Origin: Candidatus Harrysmithiimonas galli
Lineage (GTDB): Bacteria; Bacillota; Bacilli; CAJFEE01
NCBI GenBank assembly: GCA_904373265.1
Contig: CAJFEE010000001.1
Location: forward strand, 1-64,000
Direction of reading: 5' to 3'
DNA: 64,000 nucleotides
Made by a program: the position numbers and the translations under genes. How positions within the stretch are numbered: the first letter of the stretch is position 1; each line of letters begins with the position of its first letter. The notes beneath the pieces were generated by a model. The model saw nothing but the letters and a program-made list of their open reading frames with translations, did not search any database and had not been told where the DNA came from. Below, piece after piece: positions 36,854 through 48,617 of this stretch.

Positions 36854-36889
36854 AAACATTAACGTTTAAAAATAAAACGATAACGTTTA
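36854..36889 (-). promoter_or_regulatory. Twin 15-bp operator-like repeats upstream of the IbrA-like gene
   Basis: AAACATTAACGTTTA (36854-36868) and AAACGATAACGTTTA (36875-36889) are direct repeats differing at two positions, each with a TAACGTT core. Their centres are 21 bp apart, two helical turns, which suits cooperative binding of a repressor dimer. The XRE protein at the end of the module is the natural candidate. The rest of 36831-37091 is AT-rich spacer. Confidence 0.65.
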
Positions 36890-37091
36890 TTTTTTAAAAA
36901 AATAACATGAAAACCTTTTACAATGATATTTTAACGACTATAGCATCAAATTATCTTTTAAAATAAAAAAATTCTAAAATATATATTTTTCAGTTTGAAT
37001 TTACTATAATTCACATAAAAAGACTTTCTACCATAAATAAACTTGATATGAGAAAGAAGCAAAGCAATATACATCCTATATTTTTGCATAC

Positions 37092-37134
37092 AAAAAAAAC
37101 AGTGAGATACAGAACAAATCTGTATTCACTGTTT
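37092..37134 (-). terminator. Distal terminator downstream of the 37256 gene
   Basis: Stem AAACAGTGA(G)ATACAG / CTGTATTCACTGTTT with a seven-base loop and one bulge. Read on the minus strand it is followed by TTTTTTTTG. It stops transcription coming from the coat-like membrane protein gene. Confidence 0.85.
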
Positions 37135-37162
37135 ATGTGTACATATTTTAATTTAGCAACTA

Positions 37163-37196
37163 TAAAAAGCTCGTTTTTTCTATACAATTAGAAAAT
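37163..37196 (-). terminator. Proximal terminator of the 37256 gene
   Basis: On the minus strand GCTCATTTTCTA / TAGAAAAAACGAGC forms an imperfect stem followed by TTTTTATAG, 60 bases after the stop. Together with the hairpin at 37092-37134 this makes a double terminator before the accessory module. Confidence 0.75.
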
Positions 37197-37255
37197 GAGC
37201 CTACACGACATGCCTAAGGAAACAACTTCAAATAGAATCCATTCTGACTAGATTT

Positions 37256-38248
37256 TTAAAATAAAGGATTAAAATCTTGATAGATCGTTCCAATTTCTTC
37301 ACCGTTTTGATCATATACTTTCAACGTATGACTTCCGACCCAAAAAGTCTTTGTAATGGAAGAATCTTCTTCCCATTTTACTGTAATTTTATAACAAAGC
37401 TCATTTTGAAAAACTTGATCCTCCATCTCAAGATTAGAAACTGTAACCCAATCATTTTTTAATGATCGAATAAAAGCAACCATATAATCTCTTGCATATA
37501 TAACATCTTGTATTTCTGAACGATCGTTAATAGAAGAATTGATATCAGTTTGATTGCTACTTGACCCAGATGAATTGATATGCTGCGGATAATTCGATGC
37601 ATTGTCTGAGTTTATTGTATTGTTTTGGCTATTGGTTGCATGATCTGTATTTGTTGCATTGCTTTGACTCTCGGATGTATGATCTGTACTTGTTGTATTG
37701 CTTTGACTCTCAGATGTATGATTTGTATTTATTGCATCACTTTTATGATTGGATGATCCGCTACTGGTCTGTGTTCTTGTAGCTGATGTAGAATTCTCTT
37801 GATGACTACCTGATTTTGCAGAGCTTTGTGGCTTAGAATCGGAAGCTATTTTTGATGATGCGGTTTGATCTGACTGCAATTGATTTAATGTACTCTGAAT
37901 TTGATCCAATCTTTCTTTTGGTACTTCTTGTGTGTAATTTTTTTCAGAATCTTGAGAAGAAGCACCATCTGATTTCAAAATATCGGCAACCGTTTCCCCT
38001 TCTTCTGCTTCATCTAAAGATTTTTTCTCGTTTGTGGTCAACTGTGACTCATTTTCCTCATTTGTTACCTGCTTTTTAGAATCATCTGTATTTCCCCCAG
38101 CCGATTGCTTTTGATCAGAATTTTGAATTTTCTTCTGCACTTCTTCTGCTTGGTTATTTTTTTTCAAATAAGAATAAGACAGATAACCGCTTAAACCCGT
38201 AAAAAGAAGCATAATCACAAGCATACCTACTGCAAATTTATTGTTCAT
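37256..38248 (-). CDS. Membrane-anchored protein with long Ser/Thr/Asn-rich repeat linker
   Basis: A 330-residue protein: one N-terminal membrane anchor (about residues 7-27), an extracellular low-complexity region of about 200 residues, and a small C-terminal domain (about 240-330) with YMVAFIRSLKNDWVTVSNLE, KITVKWEEDSSITKTFWVG and GSHTLKVYDQNGEEIGTI. The linker contains imperfect 14-residue repeats of the type TDHTSESQSNATN. The start is the ATG at 38248 after AGAGGTG. Family not recognised; probably a wall-spanning envelope protein. Confidence 0.78.
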   Translation of the reverse strand: MNNKFAVGMLVIMLLFTGLSGYLSYSYLKKNNQAEEVQKKIQNSDQKQSAGGNTDDSKKQVTNEENESQLTTNEKKSLDEAEEGETVADILKSDGASSQDSEKNYTQEVPKERLDQIQSTLNQLQSDQTASSKIASDSKPQSSAKSGSHQENSTSATRTQTSSGSSNHKSDAINTNHTSESQSNTTSTDHTSESQSNATNTDHATNSQNNTINSDNASNYPQHINSSGSSSNQTDINSSINDRSEIQDVIYARDYMVAFIRSLKNDWVTVSNLEMEDQVFQNELCYKITVKWEEDSSITKTFWVGSHTLKVYDQNGEEIGTIYQDFNPLF

Positions 38249-38338
38249 ACTTTCACCTCTTATATTCCTAATTAAATCGTACAAAACAATACCATAAAAA
38301 GCAATCTTTTATTTCGTTTATAATAAACATAATATAAA

Positions 38339-38372
38339 AAATGCCTGAGTACACATTTCCCAGACATTTTCT
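38339..38372 (-). terminator. pfkA-pyk terminator
   Basis: On the minus strand AAAATGTCTGGG / CTCAGGCATTTT forms a stem with a wobble pair and a mismatch, followed by TTATATTATG. It is the likely end of the glycolytic transcript about 80 bases after the pyk stop. Confidence 0.6.
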
Positions 38373-38451
38373 TGATTTTCTTAAAAAAATTGATTTCCAA
38401 TTCAACTTTACTTTGTTTTTGTCCGATAAAATTTTACTGGTTCACTCAGTC

Positions 38452-40206
38452 TTACAATACATTCGTATGCCCACTTAAAATATAGCCACGTGGTGAATCT
38501 ACAGTTACATCCATTCCTTCTTGTAAAATTGTAAGCGCATCCTTTACCCCAACAATCACAGGTTTTCCCAAACTGACACCAATAATGGCTGCATGTGAAG
38601 TCAAACCACCTTCTTCAGTAACAATGGCACAAGCTTTTTCAATGGCTGGCATCATTTCTTTATCTGTTCCTGGTGTGACCAATATGGAATCTGCTGTTAC
38701 ATTTTTATTTGCATCTTTGGCATCGTAGGCTATGACCACCTTTCCAAACGCACTCTGACGACCAATTCCTTGACCTTTTGCCAAAATATCCCCAACATAA
38801 TGGATTTTCATTAAATTTGTTGTTCCGCTCTCACCAATTGGCACACCGGCTGTAATCACAACCAAATCTCCTGGCCTGACCATCTTTGTGTCCAACCCTT
38901 TTTCAACTGCAAAATCTAGCATCTCATCTGTTGTTTTAATATCGGGGCCAAGCGCAGGTATAACACCCCAAACAAGCATTAAAGAACGCATAATATGCTC
39001 AGAGGAAGCAATTGCAAGAATGGAAGCCGCAGGACGATATTTTGCAATCATTTTTGCGGTATGTCCACCTTGAGTCGGTGTTAATATACATTGAATTGGC
39101 AAAGAGCGAACAGTCTGCGTAACAGAAATCCCAATAGCATCTGTAATATTCTCCGTTTTATATTTTAAGTTTCTTTCCATTTTCTCTTTAAATTCTGTGG
39201 ATTCTTCTGTTTTCATTGCTATTTGATGCATGGTTTCAACTGCCTGAACCGGATATTGTCCTGCAGCAGTCTCACCAGAAAGCATCACCGCATCTGTTCC
39301 ATCAAATATTGCATTGGCTACATCAGACGCCTCTGCTCGTGTTGGACGTGGATTTCTTTGCATGGAATCAAGCATTTGCGTTGCCGTAATTACTGGCTTA
39401 CCAACCCGATTACATTTACGAATCATTTCTTTCTGAACAATTGGAACCTCTTCTGCTGGAATTTCTACACCTAAATCACCACGTGCAACCATCAATCCAT
39501 CAGAAACCTCCAAAATCCCATCCAAATTTAATATCCCTTCTCGATTTTCAATTTTAGGGATAATTTGAATATATTCGCCACCATGATCTTCCAATAAATT
39601 CCGGATCTCCAGTACATCAGACGGTTTTCGAACAAAAGACGCAGCAATGAAATCAACACCTTGTTTGATTCCAAATAAAATATCCTCTTTATCCTTTTCT
39701 GTAATTCCTGGCAATCCGATTTTTACATTGGGAATATTCACACCTTTTTTATTTTTAATAACACCACTGTTTAAAACTCTTGCAACAATTTCATTTTCTC
39801 GTTTTTCAGTAACCTCTAGCTCAATCAAACCATCATCAAGCAAAATTCTTGATCCCGTTTGTACATCATGAATCAAATCAGGATATGTAACAGAAAACTT
39901 TTCTTTTGTACCCGAAACAGGCAGCATAGAAATGATAACCTTAGATCCTGCTTCCAATGTTTCTTCACCATGGATAAAATCATGTGTACGAATTTCTGGT
40001 CCTTTGGTATCCAATAAAATAGCCACAACCTGATTCATTTTTTTTGCAGCTGCACGAATATTTTGAATCCGAATGGCATGCTCCTCATGTGATCCATGGG
40101 AAAAATTCAATCGAGCTACATTCATTCCCTTTTGGATCAACTGACATAATATTTCAATATGCTCACTTGCTGGACCAATTGTGCATACAATTTTTGTTTT
40201 ACGCAT
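38452..40206 (-). CDS. pyk: Pyruvate kinase with C-terminal PEP-utiliser-like domain
   Basis: Converts phosphoenolpyruvate and ADP to pyruvate and ATP. N terminus [15 protein letters not shown], active-site block [15 protein letters not shown] with the catalytic Lys, and [11 protein letters not shown] are canonical. The 584-residue length includes the extra C-terminal domain typical of Bacillus and Geobacillus enzymes, with [20 protein letters not shown] and [19 protein letters not shown]. That domain resembles the phosphohistidine domain of PEP synthase and EI; the THAA-like segment here has GLTSHAA. Co-transcribed with pfkA (26-base gap). Confidence 0.97.
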   Translation of the reverse strand: MRKTKIVCTIGPASEHIEILCQLIQKGMNVARLNFSHGSHEEHAIRIQNIRAAAKKMNQVVAILLDTKGPEIRTHDFIHGEETLEAGSKVIISMLPVSGTKEKFSVTYPDLIHDVQTGSRILLDDGLIELEVTEKRENEIVARVLNSGVIKNKKGVNIPNVKIGLPGITEKDKEDILFGIKQGVDFIAASFVRKPSDVLEIRNLLEDHGGEYIQIIPKIENREGILNLDGILEVSDGLMVARGDLGVEIPAEEVPIVQKEMIRKCNRVGKPVITATQMLDSMQRNPRPTRAEASDVANAIFDGTDAVMLSGETAAGQYPVQAVETMHQIAMKTEESTEFKEKMERNLKYKTENITDAIGISVTQTVRSLPIQCILTPTQGGHTAKMIAKYRPAASILAIASSEHIMRSLMLVWGVIPALGPDIKTTDEMLDFAVEKGLDTKMVRPGDLVVITAGVPIGESGTTNLMKIHYVGDILAKGQGIGRQSAFGKVVIAYDAKDANKNVTADSILVTPGTDKEMMPAIEKACAIVTEEGGLTSHAAIIGVSLGKPVIVGVKDALTILQEGMDVTVDSPRGYILSGHTNVL

Positions 40207-40232
40207 CTTCTCTTCCTCCGCTTATCTCTATC

Positions 40233-41195
<963 letters not shown>

Positions 41196-41310
41196 TTACA
41201 CCTTCATTTCCTAAAACTTCGCATAACATCTTACTTTACTTCCCTTTTATTCTAATCAAATTTCAAAGAATTTAAAACAAAAAATGGCTCGAGTAAATCG
41301 ATAGAAAAAG

Positions 41311-41353
41311 AAAAAGACCACCTTGCCATAAAAATATATGGAAAGGCAGTCTT
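41311..41353 (-). terminator. accDA terminator
   Basis: On the minus strand AAAGACTGCCTTTCCATA and TATGGCAAGGTGGTCTTT pair with a few mismatches, followed by TTCTTTTTC. It begins three bases after the accA stop. pfkA therefore probably has its own promoter in 41193-41310. Confidence 0.75.
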
Positions 41354-41355
41354 TC

Positions 41356-42321
41356 TTATCCGAATGGTTGATCCCGAAACTGACCCATTCGTAAATATTT
41401 GTTCATTCTTTGAGACAAAATTTCCTGTGGAAGCATTGTAGAAAAATCATTTAATGCAATTTGAATACGATCTGCAATCAAATCAGCTTGCACCTTGACA
41501 TCCACATGGGCACCAGGCGGTATCTCTTTTATAATTTCATCACAAACCCCCAGCTCGTATAAATCCTTTGCAGTAATCTGCATAGCTTGTGCCGCCTTTT
41601 TTGCCTGTGTAGAATCTTTCCAAAGCAAGGCAGCTGCACCTTCTGGAGAAATAACGGAATATGTAGCATTTTCCAGCATTAAAATACGGTTTGCCACACC
41701 TAATGCCAAAGCACCACCACTGCCGCCCTCGCCAATTACAACAGCGATGACAGGAACAGTAAGCCCCGCCATTTCAAATAAATTTTTTGCAATGGCCTCA
41801 CTTTGTCCACGTTCCTCGGCCGCCTTACCCGGATATGCTCCTTTGGTATCAATAAAAGTAATAATTGGACGACAAAATTTTTCGGCCTGCTTCATTAAAC
41901 GCAGTGCCTTACGATACCCTTCTGGATGCGGCATACCGAAATTTCGTACAATATTTTCTTTTGTATCTCGTCCACGTTGTTGTCCGATAACCGTTACGGG
42001 TTTCCCTTGAAAAAAAGCAATGCCGCCAATCAATGCTGCATCATCTCCAAAATAACGATCCCCATGCAATTCAATAAAATCATCAAATAAATATCGAACA
42101 TAATCTAGTGTGGTTGGACGCTGGGGATGTCTAGCAATACAAACACGATCCCATGGCGTCAAATTGGAATAGACTTCCTTCTCCAAATGTGCCAGTCGAT
42201 TTTCCAATTGGCTAACTTCCTTTGAAAAATCAATATCCGCATCTTCCATGAGTTTTTTGAATTCGGAAATTTTATTTTTCAATTCAACAATCGGACGTTC
42301 AAATTCCATAAAATTAGGCAT
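41356..42321 (-). CDS. accA: Acetyl-CoA carboxylase carboxyltransferase, alpha subunit
   Basis: With AccD forms the carboxyltransferase that makes malonyl-CoA for fatty-acid synthesis. 321 residues. Seen are the N-terminal coiled segment, [20 protein letters not shown], the crotonase-fold oxyanion region [20 protein letters not shown], and [19 protein letters not shown]. The start overlaps the accD stop by eight bases with GGAGG upstream, so subunits are made in balance. Confidence 0.97.
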   Translation of the reverse strand: MPNFMEFERPIVELKNKISEFKKLMEDADIDFSKEVSQLENRLAHLEKEVYSNLTPWDRVCIARHPQRPTTLDYVRYLFDDFIELHGDRYFGDDAALIGGIAFFQGKPVTVIGQQRGRDTKENIVRNFGMPHPEGYRKALRLMKQAEKFCRPIITFIDTKGAYPGKAAEERGQSEAIAKNLFEMAGLTVPVIAVVIGEGGSGGALALGVANRILMLENATYSVISPEGAAALLWKDSTQAKKAAQAMQITAKDLYELGVCDEIIKEIPPGAHVDVKVQADLIADRIQIALNDFSTMLPQEILSQRMNKYLRMGQFRDQPFG

Positions 42322-43183
42322 AGCTCACTTCCTCCGTTCGATGCATTTTTAAAAGCAAAGAAAGTGTTGCTCGCATCTCTTGGCGTGGAACAATTGCATC
42401 TAATTGACCACATTTCAATAAAAACTCAGCTGTTTGAAAATCTTCTGGTAATGCTTCACCAATGGTTTGCTCAATAATTCTTCTTCCAGCGAATCCAATT
42501 AAAGCACCAGGTTCCGCAAGTTGAATGTCTCCTAAAGAAGCGAAACTTGCGCTGACACCACCCGTTGTTGGATGTGTCATCACTACAATATACAGCACAC
42601 CCGCATCATTTAATTGTTTTACAGCGACAGAAGTTTTCGCCATCTGCATTAAACTTAAAATGCCTTCCTGCATTCTTGCTCCTCCAGAAGCTGTAAATAT
42701 TACAAATGGTATTTTCATTTCTTTACAACGGAAAATCGCACGTGTAATCTTTTCACCAACGACACTACCCATACTCCCCATACGAAAAGCAGAGTCCATT
42801 ATGGCAATCCCAAGTGGTAAACCATCAATGGTTCCTTTTCCCGTAATTACAGCTTCTGTTAAACCCGTTTTGATTTGGTCTGCTTCAATCTTCTCCATAT
42901 AATTGTCAAAATGTAATGGATTGATTGTTGATAACTCTGTATCCCAAGGCTCGTATGAATTTTCGTCCAACAAATGATGAATTCTTTCCTCTGCTGAAAT
43001 ATAATGATGTGTATTGCAATTCGGGCATACATTCAACGCTTCCTTAAATGCTTTGGTTACCCAAATTTTTTTACATTTATCACACTGTGTCATAATTCCA
43101 TCTGGAACAGCTTCAACCGATTTTTTATTTGATAAAACAACGGAAGCATACTTCTTTTTCTTTGAGAAAATATTTATGTTCAA
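42314..43183 (-). CDS. accD: Acetyl-CoA carboxylase carboxyltransferase, beta subunit
   Basis: A 289-residue beta subunit with the N-terminal zinc ribbon CDKCKKIW...CPNCN (about residues 34-56), then [19 protein letters not shown] and the crotonase-fold core [20 protein letters not shown]. The start is TTG at 43183, ten bases after GGAG. First gene of accDA. In B. subtilis the same order follows dnaE and the malic enzyme gene. Confidence 0.97.
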   Translation of the reverse strand: MNINIFSKKKKYASVVLSNKKSVEAVPDGIMTQCDKCKKIWVTKAFKEALNVCPNCNTHHYISAEERIHHLLDENSYEPWDTELSTINPLHFDNYMEKIEADQIKTGLTEAVITGKGTIDGLPLGIAIMDSAFRMGSMGSVVGEKITRAIFRCKEMKIPFVIFTASGGARMQEGILSLMQMAKTSVAVKQLNDAGVLYIVVMTHPTTGGVSASFASLGDIQLAEPGALIGFAGRRIIEQTIGEALPEDFQTAEFLLKCGQLDAIVPRQEMRATLSLLLKMHRTEEVSYA

Positions 43184-43446
43184 AGATGTTTCACTCCAAT
43201 TTCTGTTTCAGAATATATATTAAACCATGATACAATCTGACCAAATTTACCAGAATAGCAACCAAACTATATCTTTGTCTGATTTTCATAAAATAATGTT
43301 TTGCTTTTATATGCCAATGATTTCATATTCTAATAATAAAGACCAATGCTTTAACAAAATATAACGATCACTGAAAAGAAAAATTTCCAAAGAAACTTGG
43401 ACAAAACGAGAATCCCTATCTACATAAAATGAATATTTCTAAAATG

Positions 43447-43570
43447 ATCCAATTCATATAGTCAAAAGGATGAGTAGATGTAAAATTTCATAACTTCATA
43501 TGAAATTTTACATCACCGTTCATTTTCTCTTTGAATCAAATCCTTTTGTTCCAGCCTCATCCTTTTCATA
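43447..43570 (-). repeat. Intergenic repeat, second family, copy D, with nested inverted repeats
   Basis: Inner perfect 16-bp stem GATGTAAAATTTCATA / TATGAAATTTTACATC (43477-43492 with 43499-43514). Outer inverted repeat AAAAGGATGAG (43464-43474) / CTCATCCTTTT (about 43557-43567). Read on the minus strand, ACAAAAGGATTTGATTCAAA followed by GAGAAAATGAACGGTGATG aligns with 14711-14800. The remaining parts of 43184-43967 hold no gene. Confidence 0.55.
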
Positions 43571-43967
43571 TTTCTCAGTACAAAGTAATTTTTCCAATCT
43601 TGAAATGAAAAAACATTGTTGTACGTAAGCTACCTTTTTTAGGATCATTTGTCCAAGCAGGCGCTTTGCTTACACAATATTTCTTTCTGATTCATGACTG
43701 TCAAAACAAATCATCCGAACATTTTTCTCAACCAATTTTTTAGAAGACTCCATATAAAATATATCTTCTCTATACTTTATTTGAATTATTCTAGATGATT
43801 CCAACACTCTCAAAACTTCATAAACTATTGCAATCTAGCTTATGTGACATCATTCAACATACGTTTAGAAGGACATTAACTTGAAAGCAAGCGATAATCG
43901 GAATATATTGATAAATTCTAATATATTTTCCCCTCTTGTTTCCTTTTTCATTATCAAAATTTACAGC

Positions 43968-45203
43968 TTATTTCAAGCGAGATAATGCTCTTGTTTTTTC
44001 TTCTAACTGTTTTAAATCAATATGTTGTCTAGCAAGTCCTGTTTCTATTGCCGCCTCTGCAACAGCCACTGCTACACACGGTGCCACATTTACATCAAAT
44101 GCACTTGGAATAATTACACCTTTTGCCAATTCTTCTTCAGAAACCAAAGAAGCAATGGCATATACGGCTGCCATTTTCATTTTTGTATCAATGCGCTTAG
44201 CCTGTACATCCAACGCCCCACGGAAAATACCTGGGAAAGCCAAAACATTATTGACCTGATTCGGAAAATCTGAACGACCCGTCGCCACGACAGATGCACC
44301 GGCTTTCATTGCCACATCAGGCATAATTTCAGGAACCGGATTAGCCAAAGCAAAAATAATTGGATCCTTTGCCATAGACCGAACCATTTCTTCTGTTACA
44401 CATTTGGCAATAGAAACTCCGATGAACACATCTTTTCCTTTAATAACATCCTCCAGTGTACCCGACTCCAATTGCTCATTGCAAATTTTAGCAATTCTTT
44501 CCTTCATAGAGTTCATATTAAACGGTCGCCCTTGATAAAGTGCTCCTTTTGTATCACACATCACAATCTGTTTTACGCCAAACTTTTTCAATAATTTTAA
44601 AATCGCAATTCCTGCCGCCCCAGCACCATTAATAACGACTTTAATTTCTTCAATTTTTTTATTGGTTCGTTTTAACGCATTAATCAAACCGGCACATACA
44701 ACAATTGCCGTTCCATGCTGATCATCATGAAAAACTGGTATATTCATCAATTCACTTAATGTTTCTTCTATAATAAAACAATTTGGTGCTGAGATATCTT
44801 CCAAATTGATTCCGCCAAATGTTGGCTCCAAAGCTTTTACAATGGAAATTACCTCTTGAGGTTGCTTTGTTCCTAAACAAATTGGAAAAGCATCTACACC
44901 TGCAAAATCTTTAAATAAAATAGATTTCCCTTCCATCACAGGCATAGCCGCTTCAGGACCGATATCTCCTAGACCTAAAACAGCAGTTCCATCAGAAACA
45001 ACAGCAACCATATTTCCACGATTTGTATATTCATAGACCTTGCTTTTATCTTGAGCAATTTCTTTACATGGTTCTGCAACACCTGGAGAATATGCCAAGC
45101 TTAAATCATCTCCATTTTTTACTGTGACTTTACCACTTACTTGGATCTTTCCTTTGTTTTCTCGATGCATTTGTAGTGCAGCTTCTTTTAAATTTTTCAT
45201 CAT
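43968..45203 (-). CDS. ytsJ: NAD(P)-dependent malic enzyme
   Basis: Oxidative decarboxylation of malate to pyruvate. 411 residues, the short bacterial form like B. subtilis YtsJ. Seen are [39 protein letters not shown], metal-site [12 protein letters not shown], nucleotide-binding [16 protein letters not shown], and [12 protein letters not shown]. The cofactor preference cannot be read safely. Lies between dnaE and accDA as in Bacillus, linking malate to pyruvate and NADPH supply for fatty-acid synthesis. Confidence 0.95.
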   Translation of the reverse strand: MMKNLKEAALQMHRENKGKIQVSGKVTVKNGDDLSLAYSPGVAEPCKEIAQDKSKVYEYTNRGNMVAVVSDGTAVLGLGDIGPEAAMPVMEGKSILFKDFAGVDAFPICLGTKQPQEVISIVKALEPTFGGINLEDISAPNCFIIEETLSELMNIPVFHDDQHGTAIVVCAGLINALKRTNKKIEEIKVVINGAGAAGIAILKLLKKFGVKQIVMCDTKGALYQGRPFNMNSMKERIAKICNEQLESGTLEDVIKGKDVFIGVSIAKCVTEEMVRSMAKDPIIFALANPVPEIMPDVAMKAGASVVATGRSDFPNQVNNVLAFPGIFRGALDVQAKRIDTKMKMAAVYAIASLVSEEELAKGVIIPSAFDVNVAPCVAVAVAEAAIETGLARQHIDLKQLEEKTRALSRLK

Positions 45204-45269
45204 ATTTACTCTCTTTCTAGTGTCATATCACTTTATTTATATTATAAGGGAATCGCACAAAATGTCTAA

Positions 45270-48200
45270 TTACTTTTTTATCGCCAGATTCTCTTCTCCA
45301 AATAACTGGATTAATCGTTGTATCGATTCATCATTCAAATCTATACGCTGACGAAAGCTTTGAGACATTTGGCGCTTCTCTTTTTCAAGTAGCACAATTT
45401 GTGTATTTCCTGGATCAGCCTTACAAATCGTAAGAAGCTGATCACACCATACATCTGGGGAATCCAACTGAATATAAAGTTGAAAATCTCCTCGCTGATA
45501 TGCAGCCTCAAACATTTCTAGCGGCCAACATTCATGAACCAAATATTGAATTTTTTCGTTTTTAAAATCTGTTGAGCACTGCAATATAACAAAATTCCCC
45601 TGTTGCAACTGTAAAGAAACAACAGCATATGTCTTGGGAAATACAACCGCTTCAAATACACCAGACGCATCCTCAACCGTCAAAAAAGCCATTGGTTCGC
45701 CATGTTTTGTTCTAATGTGACGAATTGCTTGTATCATAACAGCAGTAAGTTTTTTCAAATATTTTGATGTGTATTTTAACTCTTTTAACAAAATAAATCT
45801 ACTATCCAAGGCAAATTTTGTTAATTTTTTATAAGGATTCGCAGTTAAATAAAACCCAAGCAATGCTTTCTCATGCTTTCCTTTTTCCTCATCTGTCATC
45901 TTTGTTTCTTTTTTTAAACGTGGCTTTGGAACCAACTGCGAAAGCTGAAATAAATTCATCTGTTCCCCTTGAATAAACGGCTGAATCAATTCTGTATAAC
46001 GCAATGCCGCATCTAAATTTTCAAGCAAAACGGCACGATCCAATCCAAATTCATCCAAAGCACCACTTAAAATCAGAGTTTCAAACATTTTTTGATTATA
46101 CCCAGAAAGCGTCATACGTGATACAAAGTCAAAAAAATCAATAAAAGGTTGTTTTTTTCTTTCTTTAATAATCTGATGAGCCGATTGCTTACCGATTCCT
46201 TTAATATTACCTAATCCAAGTATAATCCCTTGCTTGCCAAAACTAAAACGATAACTTCCAGAAAGCACAGAAGGCGGATAAATTTCAATCCCATTGGCAC
46301 GAGCTTCTTTCAAATAGACTTGCGTTTTACTACTGGTTCCCATCACATTAGACAGCGCCGCAACAAAAAATTCCAAAGGATAATTTGCTTTTAAATAAGC
46401 CAATTGGTAAGCAATCATACTGTAAGCAACCGAGTGACTTTTATTAAATCCATAGTTAGCAAATTGCACAATTAAATCATAAACCTGATTTCCGATTTGT
46501 TCAGAGTATCCTTTTTTCCTCGCTCCTTCAATAAATCGTGTTCGTTCATAATCCAAAATTGATTTTTCTTTTTTTCCAATAGCACGGCGCAACAAATCTG
46601 CCTCCGCCAAAGAAAAACCAGCCATAATATGGGCAATCTGCATAATTTGCTCTTGATAAACAATAATTCCATAAGTAGAATCAAGCACATGATGAATGGC
46701 TTCAATATGTAGAACATCGCGAATCTGTTTTTGTTTATTTTCTATATATCTTGGAATCTGCTCCATTGGTCCTGGACGATATAAAGCATTTAATGCAACC
46801 AAGTCGTTAAACTCTGTTGGTTGAAGTTTACGCAAAGCGCGTCTCATTCCTTCTGATTCAAATTGAAAAATTCCATTGGTTTCACCTTGTCGAAAAATTT
46901 CATATGTCTTTTGATCATTCAATGGAATTTTCCGAATATCCAATGTAATTCCTTTATTTCTTTGAACATCATCCAGTATTTCTTGAATCAGCTTTAAGTT
47001 CCGTAAGCCTAAAAAATCCATTTTTAAAAATCCCAAACGTTCTAAAACATCTGCTGGATATTGTGTAACCAATGTTTGATTCGTGCCAGCTTGTACAGGA
47101 ACCATCTCACCAAAAGCAATTGGACTAATAATAACGCCTGCCGCATGAACCGATGTATGTCTGGGTAAGCCTTCAATTTTTTGTGCCATCGTAAACAGCT
47201 TTTGAGCCTTTGGAGTTTGATCAATAATTTTTCGAAAAGATATAGATTCTTGATAGGCTGCATCCAATGTGATCCCAAGTTTAGAAGGAATCCTGCGAGA
47301 AATTTCATCCAACTCCTTCGGTGTATACCCCATAACACGCCCGATATCTCGAATGGCTTGCTTTGCACCAAATGTCCCAAAAGTTACAATTTGTGCAATA
47401 TAACGATCGCCATATTTTTCTTTCACATACTGGATCACATCATCCCTTTTATTATCTGGAAAATCCAAATCAATATCAGGCATTGTTAACCGTTCCGGAT
47501 TTAAGAAACGTTCAAACAAAAGATGATAAGCAAGCGGATCAACATCTGTAATACCAAGTACATATGCAACAAGTGAGCCAGCAGCCGAACCCCTTCCCGG
47601 TCCTGTCAAAATACCATGTGTCCGGGCATATTTCATAAAATCCCATACAATCAGGAAATAATTTTCAAAACACATTTGATGAATCACGTTCAGCTCATAT
47701 TGCAATCGCATCATAATTTCTGGTGTTATTTCTTGATAACGTTTTTCTGCGCCTTTAAAACAAAGCTTTGATAAATATTCAAATGAAGTGATTCGTCCAA
47801 CCAATTTTTCAGGCAATGGGTATACAGGCAAAGAAACCAGCGGAAATTCAAACTGCAATTGACATAGTTTAGCAATTTCAACACTTTTTTGCACCCATTC
47901 TTCATTCTCTGAAAAAATCGCACGAATTTCTTCTTCAGATTTCAAGTACTTTTCCTTTAAAAACGGAGCAGAAACGATATCGGAAAATTTTTCCCCTTGG
48001 GCAATGGCTTGTAAATACGGAATCACTTCTGCTTCATGTTCCGTTAAAAAACATACATCATTTAATACAACATACTCAGGTTGGACATTCAGTAAACGAT
48101 ATATATGGACTTCAGAAGGTTTATGAAGCCCTATATACATATGAGAAAACTGCTTTTTCAACTGCTGGTAAACAGAATCGGCCTGCGCCTGAAACCCCTT

Positions 48201-48617
48201 TTGCAAAAGGGGATACAACACGGAATCCTGCCCTGGTAAAATAACAATTAAATCCTGATTGGGTTGTCCTTTAGATAAACAATCTAGCACATCCATTGTT
48301 AGAAAACCAGACTCGGTCACTTGTAGGTGACTACTTATTTTTACAAGCTGCTGATAGCCAATCATATTTTTCGCCAAAAAAATAAACTGTCCGTGCAGTT
48401 CTTCAAAACGATATGATACGGTCAGACCAATAATCGGATGAATTTTTTCTTTTATACAAGCTTCATAAAAATGAATAACTCCATACATTGCATGAAAATC
48501 TGTCAATGCAAGAGATTGAAAACCAAGCTGCTTCGCTTTTTGAACCAACGCATCAATTTCAATATTGCTTCTTAAAATACTATATGTACTTTTCACTTGT
48601 AAATGACAAAATCCCAT
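45270..48617 (-). CDS. dnaE: DNA polymerase III alpha subunit, DnaE
   Basis: The replicative DnaE of Gram-positive bacteria, which extends primers on the lagging strand beside PolC. 1115 residues. N-terminal PHP domain (HLQVKSTYSIL, LALTDFHAMYG; its usual HxH metal motif reads HLQV and is degenerate). Palm and catalytic region with GPGRGSAAGSLVAYVLGIT and the carboxylates in MPDIDLDFPDNKRDDV. Helix-hairpin-helix near GIGKQSAHQIIKER, and an OB domain (AVMIQAIRHIRTKHGEPMAF) near the C terminus. Starts at ATG 48617 after AAGGGA. Confidence 0.97.
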   Translation of the reverse strand: MGFCHLQVKSTYSILRSNIEIDALVQKAKQLGFQSLALTDFHAMYGVIHFYEACIKEKIHPIIGLTVSYRFEELHGQFIFLAKNMIGYQQLVKISSHLQVTESGFLTMDVLDCLSKGQPNQDLIVILPGQDSVLYPLLQKGFQAQADSVYQQLKKQFSHMYIGLHKPSEVHIYRLLNVQPEYVVLNDVCFLTEHEAEVIPYLQAIAQGEKFSDIVSAPFLKEKYLKSEEEIRAIFSENEEWVQKSVEIAKLCQLQFEFPLVSLPVYPLPEKLVGRITSFEYLSKLCFKGAEKRYQEITPEIMMRLQYELNVIHQMCFENYFLIVWDFMKYARTHGILTGPGRGSAAGSLVAYVLGITDVDPLAYHLLFERFLNPERLTMPDIDLDFPDNKRDDVIQYVKEKYGDRYIAQIVTFGTFGAKQAIRDIGRVMGYTPKELDEISRRIPSKLGITLDAAYQESISFRKIIDQTPKAQKLFTMAQKIEGLPRHTSVHAAGVIISPIAFGEMVPVQAGTNQTLVTQYPADVLERLGFLKMDFLGLRNLKLIQEILDDVQRNKGITLDIRKIPLNDQKTYEIFRQGETNGIFQFESEGMRRALRKLQPTEFNDLVALNALYRPGPMEQIPRYIENKQKQIRDVLHIEAIHHVLDSTYGIIVYQEQIMQIAHIMAGFSLAEADLLRRAIGKKEKSILDYERTRFIEGARKKGYSEQIGNQVYDLIVQFANYGFNKSHSVAYSMIAYQLAYLKANYPLEFFVAALSNVMGTSSKTQVYLKEARANGIEIYPPSVLSGSYRFSFGKQGIILGLGNIKGIGKQSAHQIIKERKKQPFIDFFDFVSRMTLSGYNQKMFETLILSGALDEFGLDRAVLLENLDAALRYTELIQPFIQGEQMNLFQLSQLVPKPRLKKETKMTDEEKGKHEKALLGFYLTANPYKKLTKFALDSRFILLKELKYTSKYLKKLTAVMIQAIRHIRTKHGEPMAFLTVEDASGVFEAVVFPKTYAVVSLQLQQGNFVILQCSTDFKNEKIQYLVHECWPLEMFEAAYQRGDFQLYIQLDSPDVWCDQLLTICKADPGNTQIVLLEKEKRQMSQSFRQRIDLNDESIQRLIQLFGEENLAIKK

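Noticed and set aside
37597-37782. Repeat-like frame on the plus strand rich in Leu/Tyr/Cys
   Set aside because: It is the antisense of the Ser/Thr/Asn repeat linker of the membrane-anchored protein at 37256-38248.
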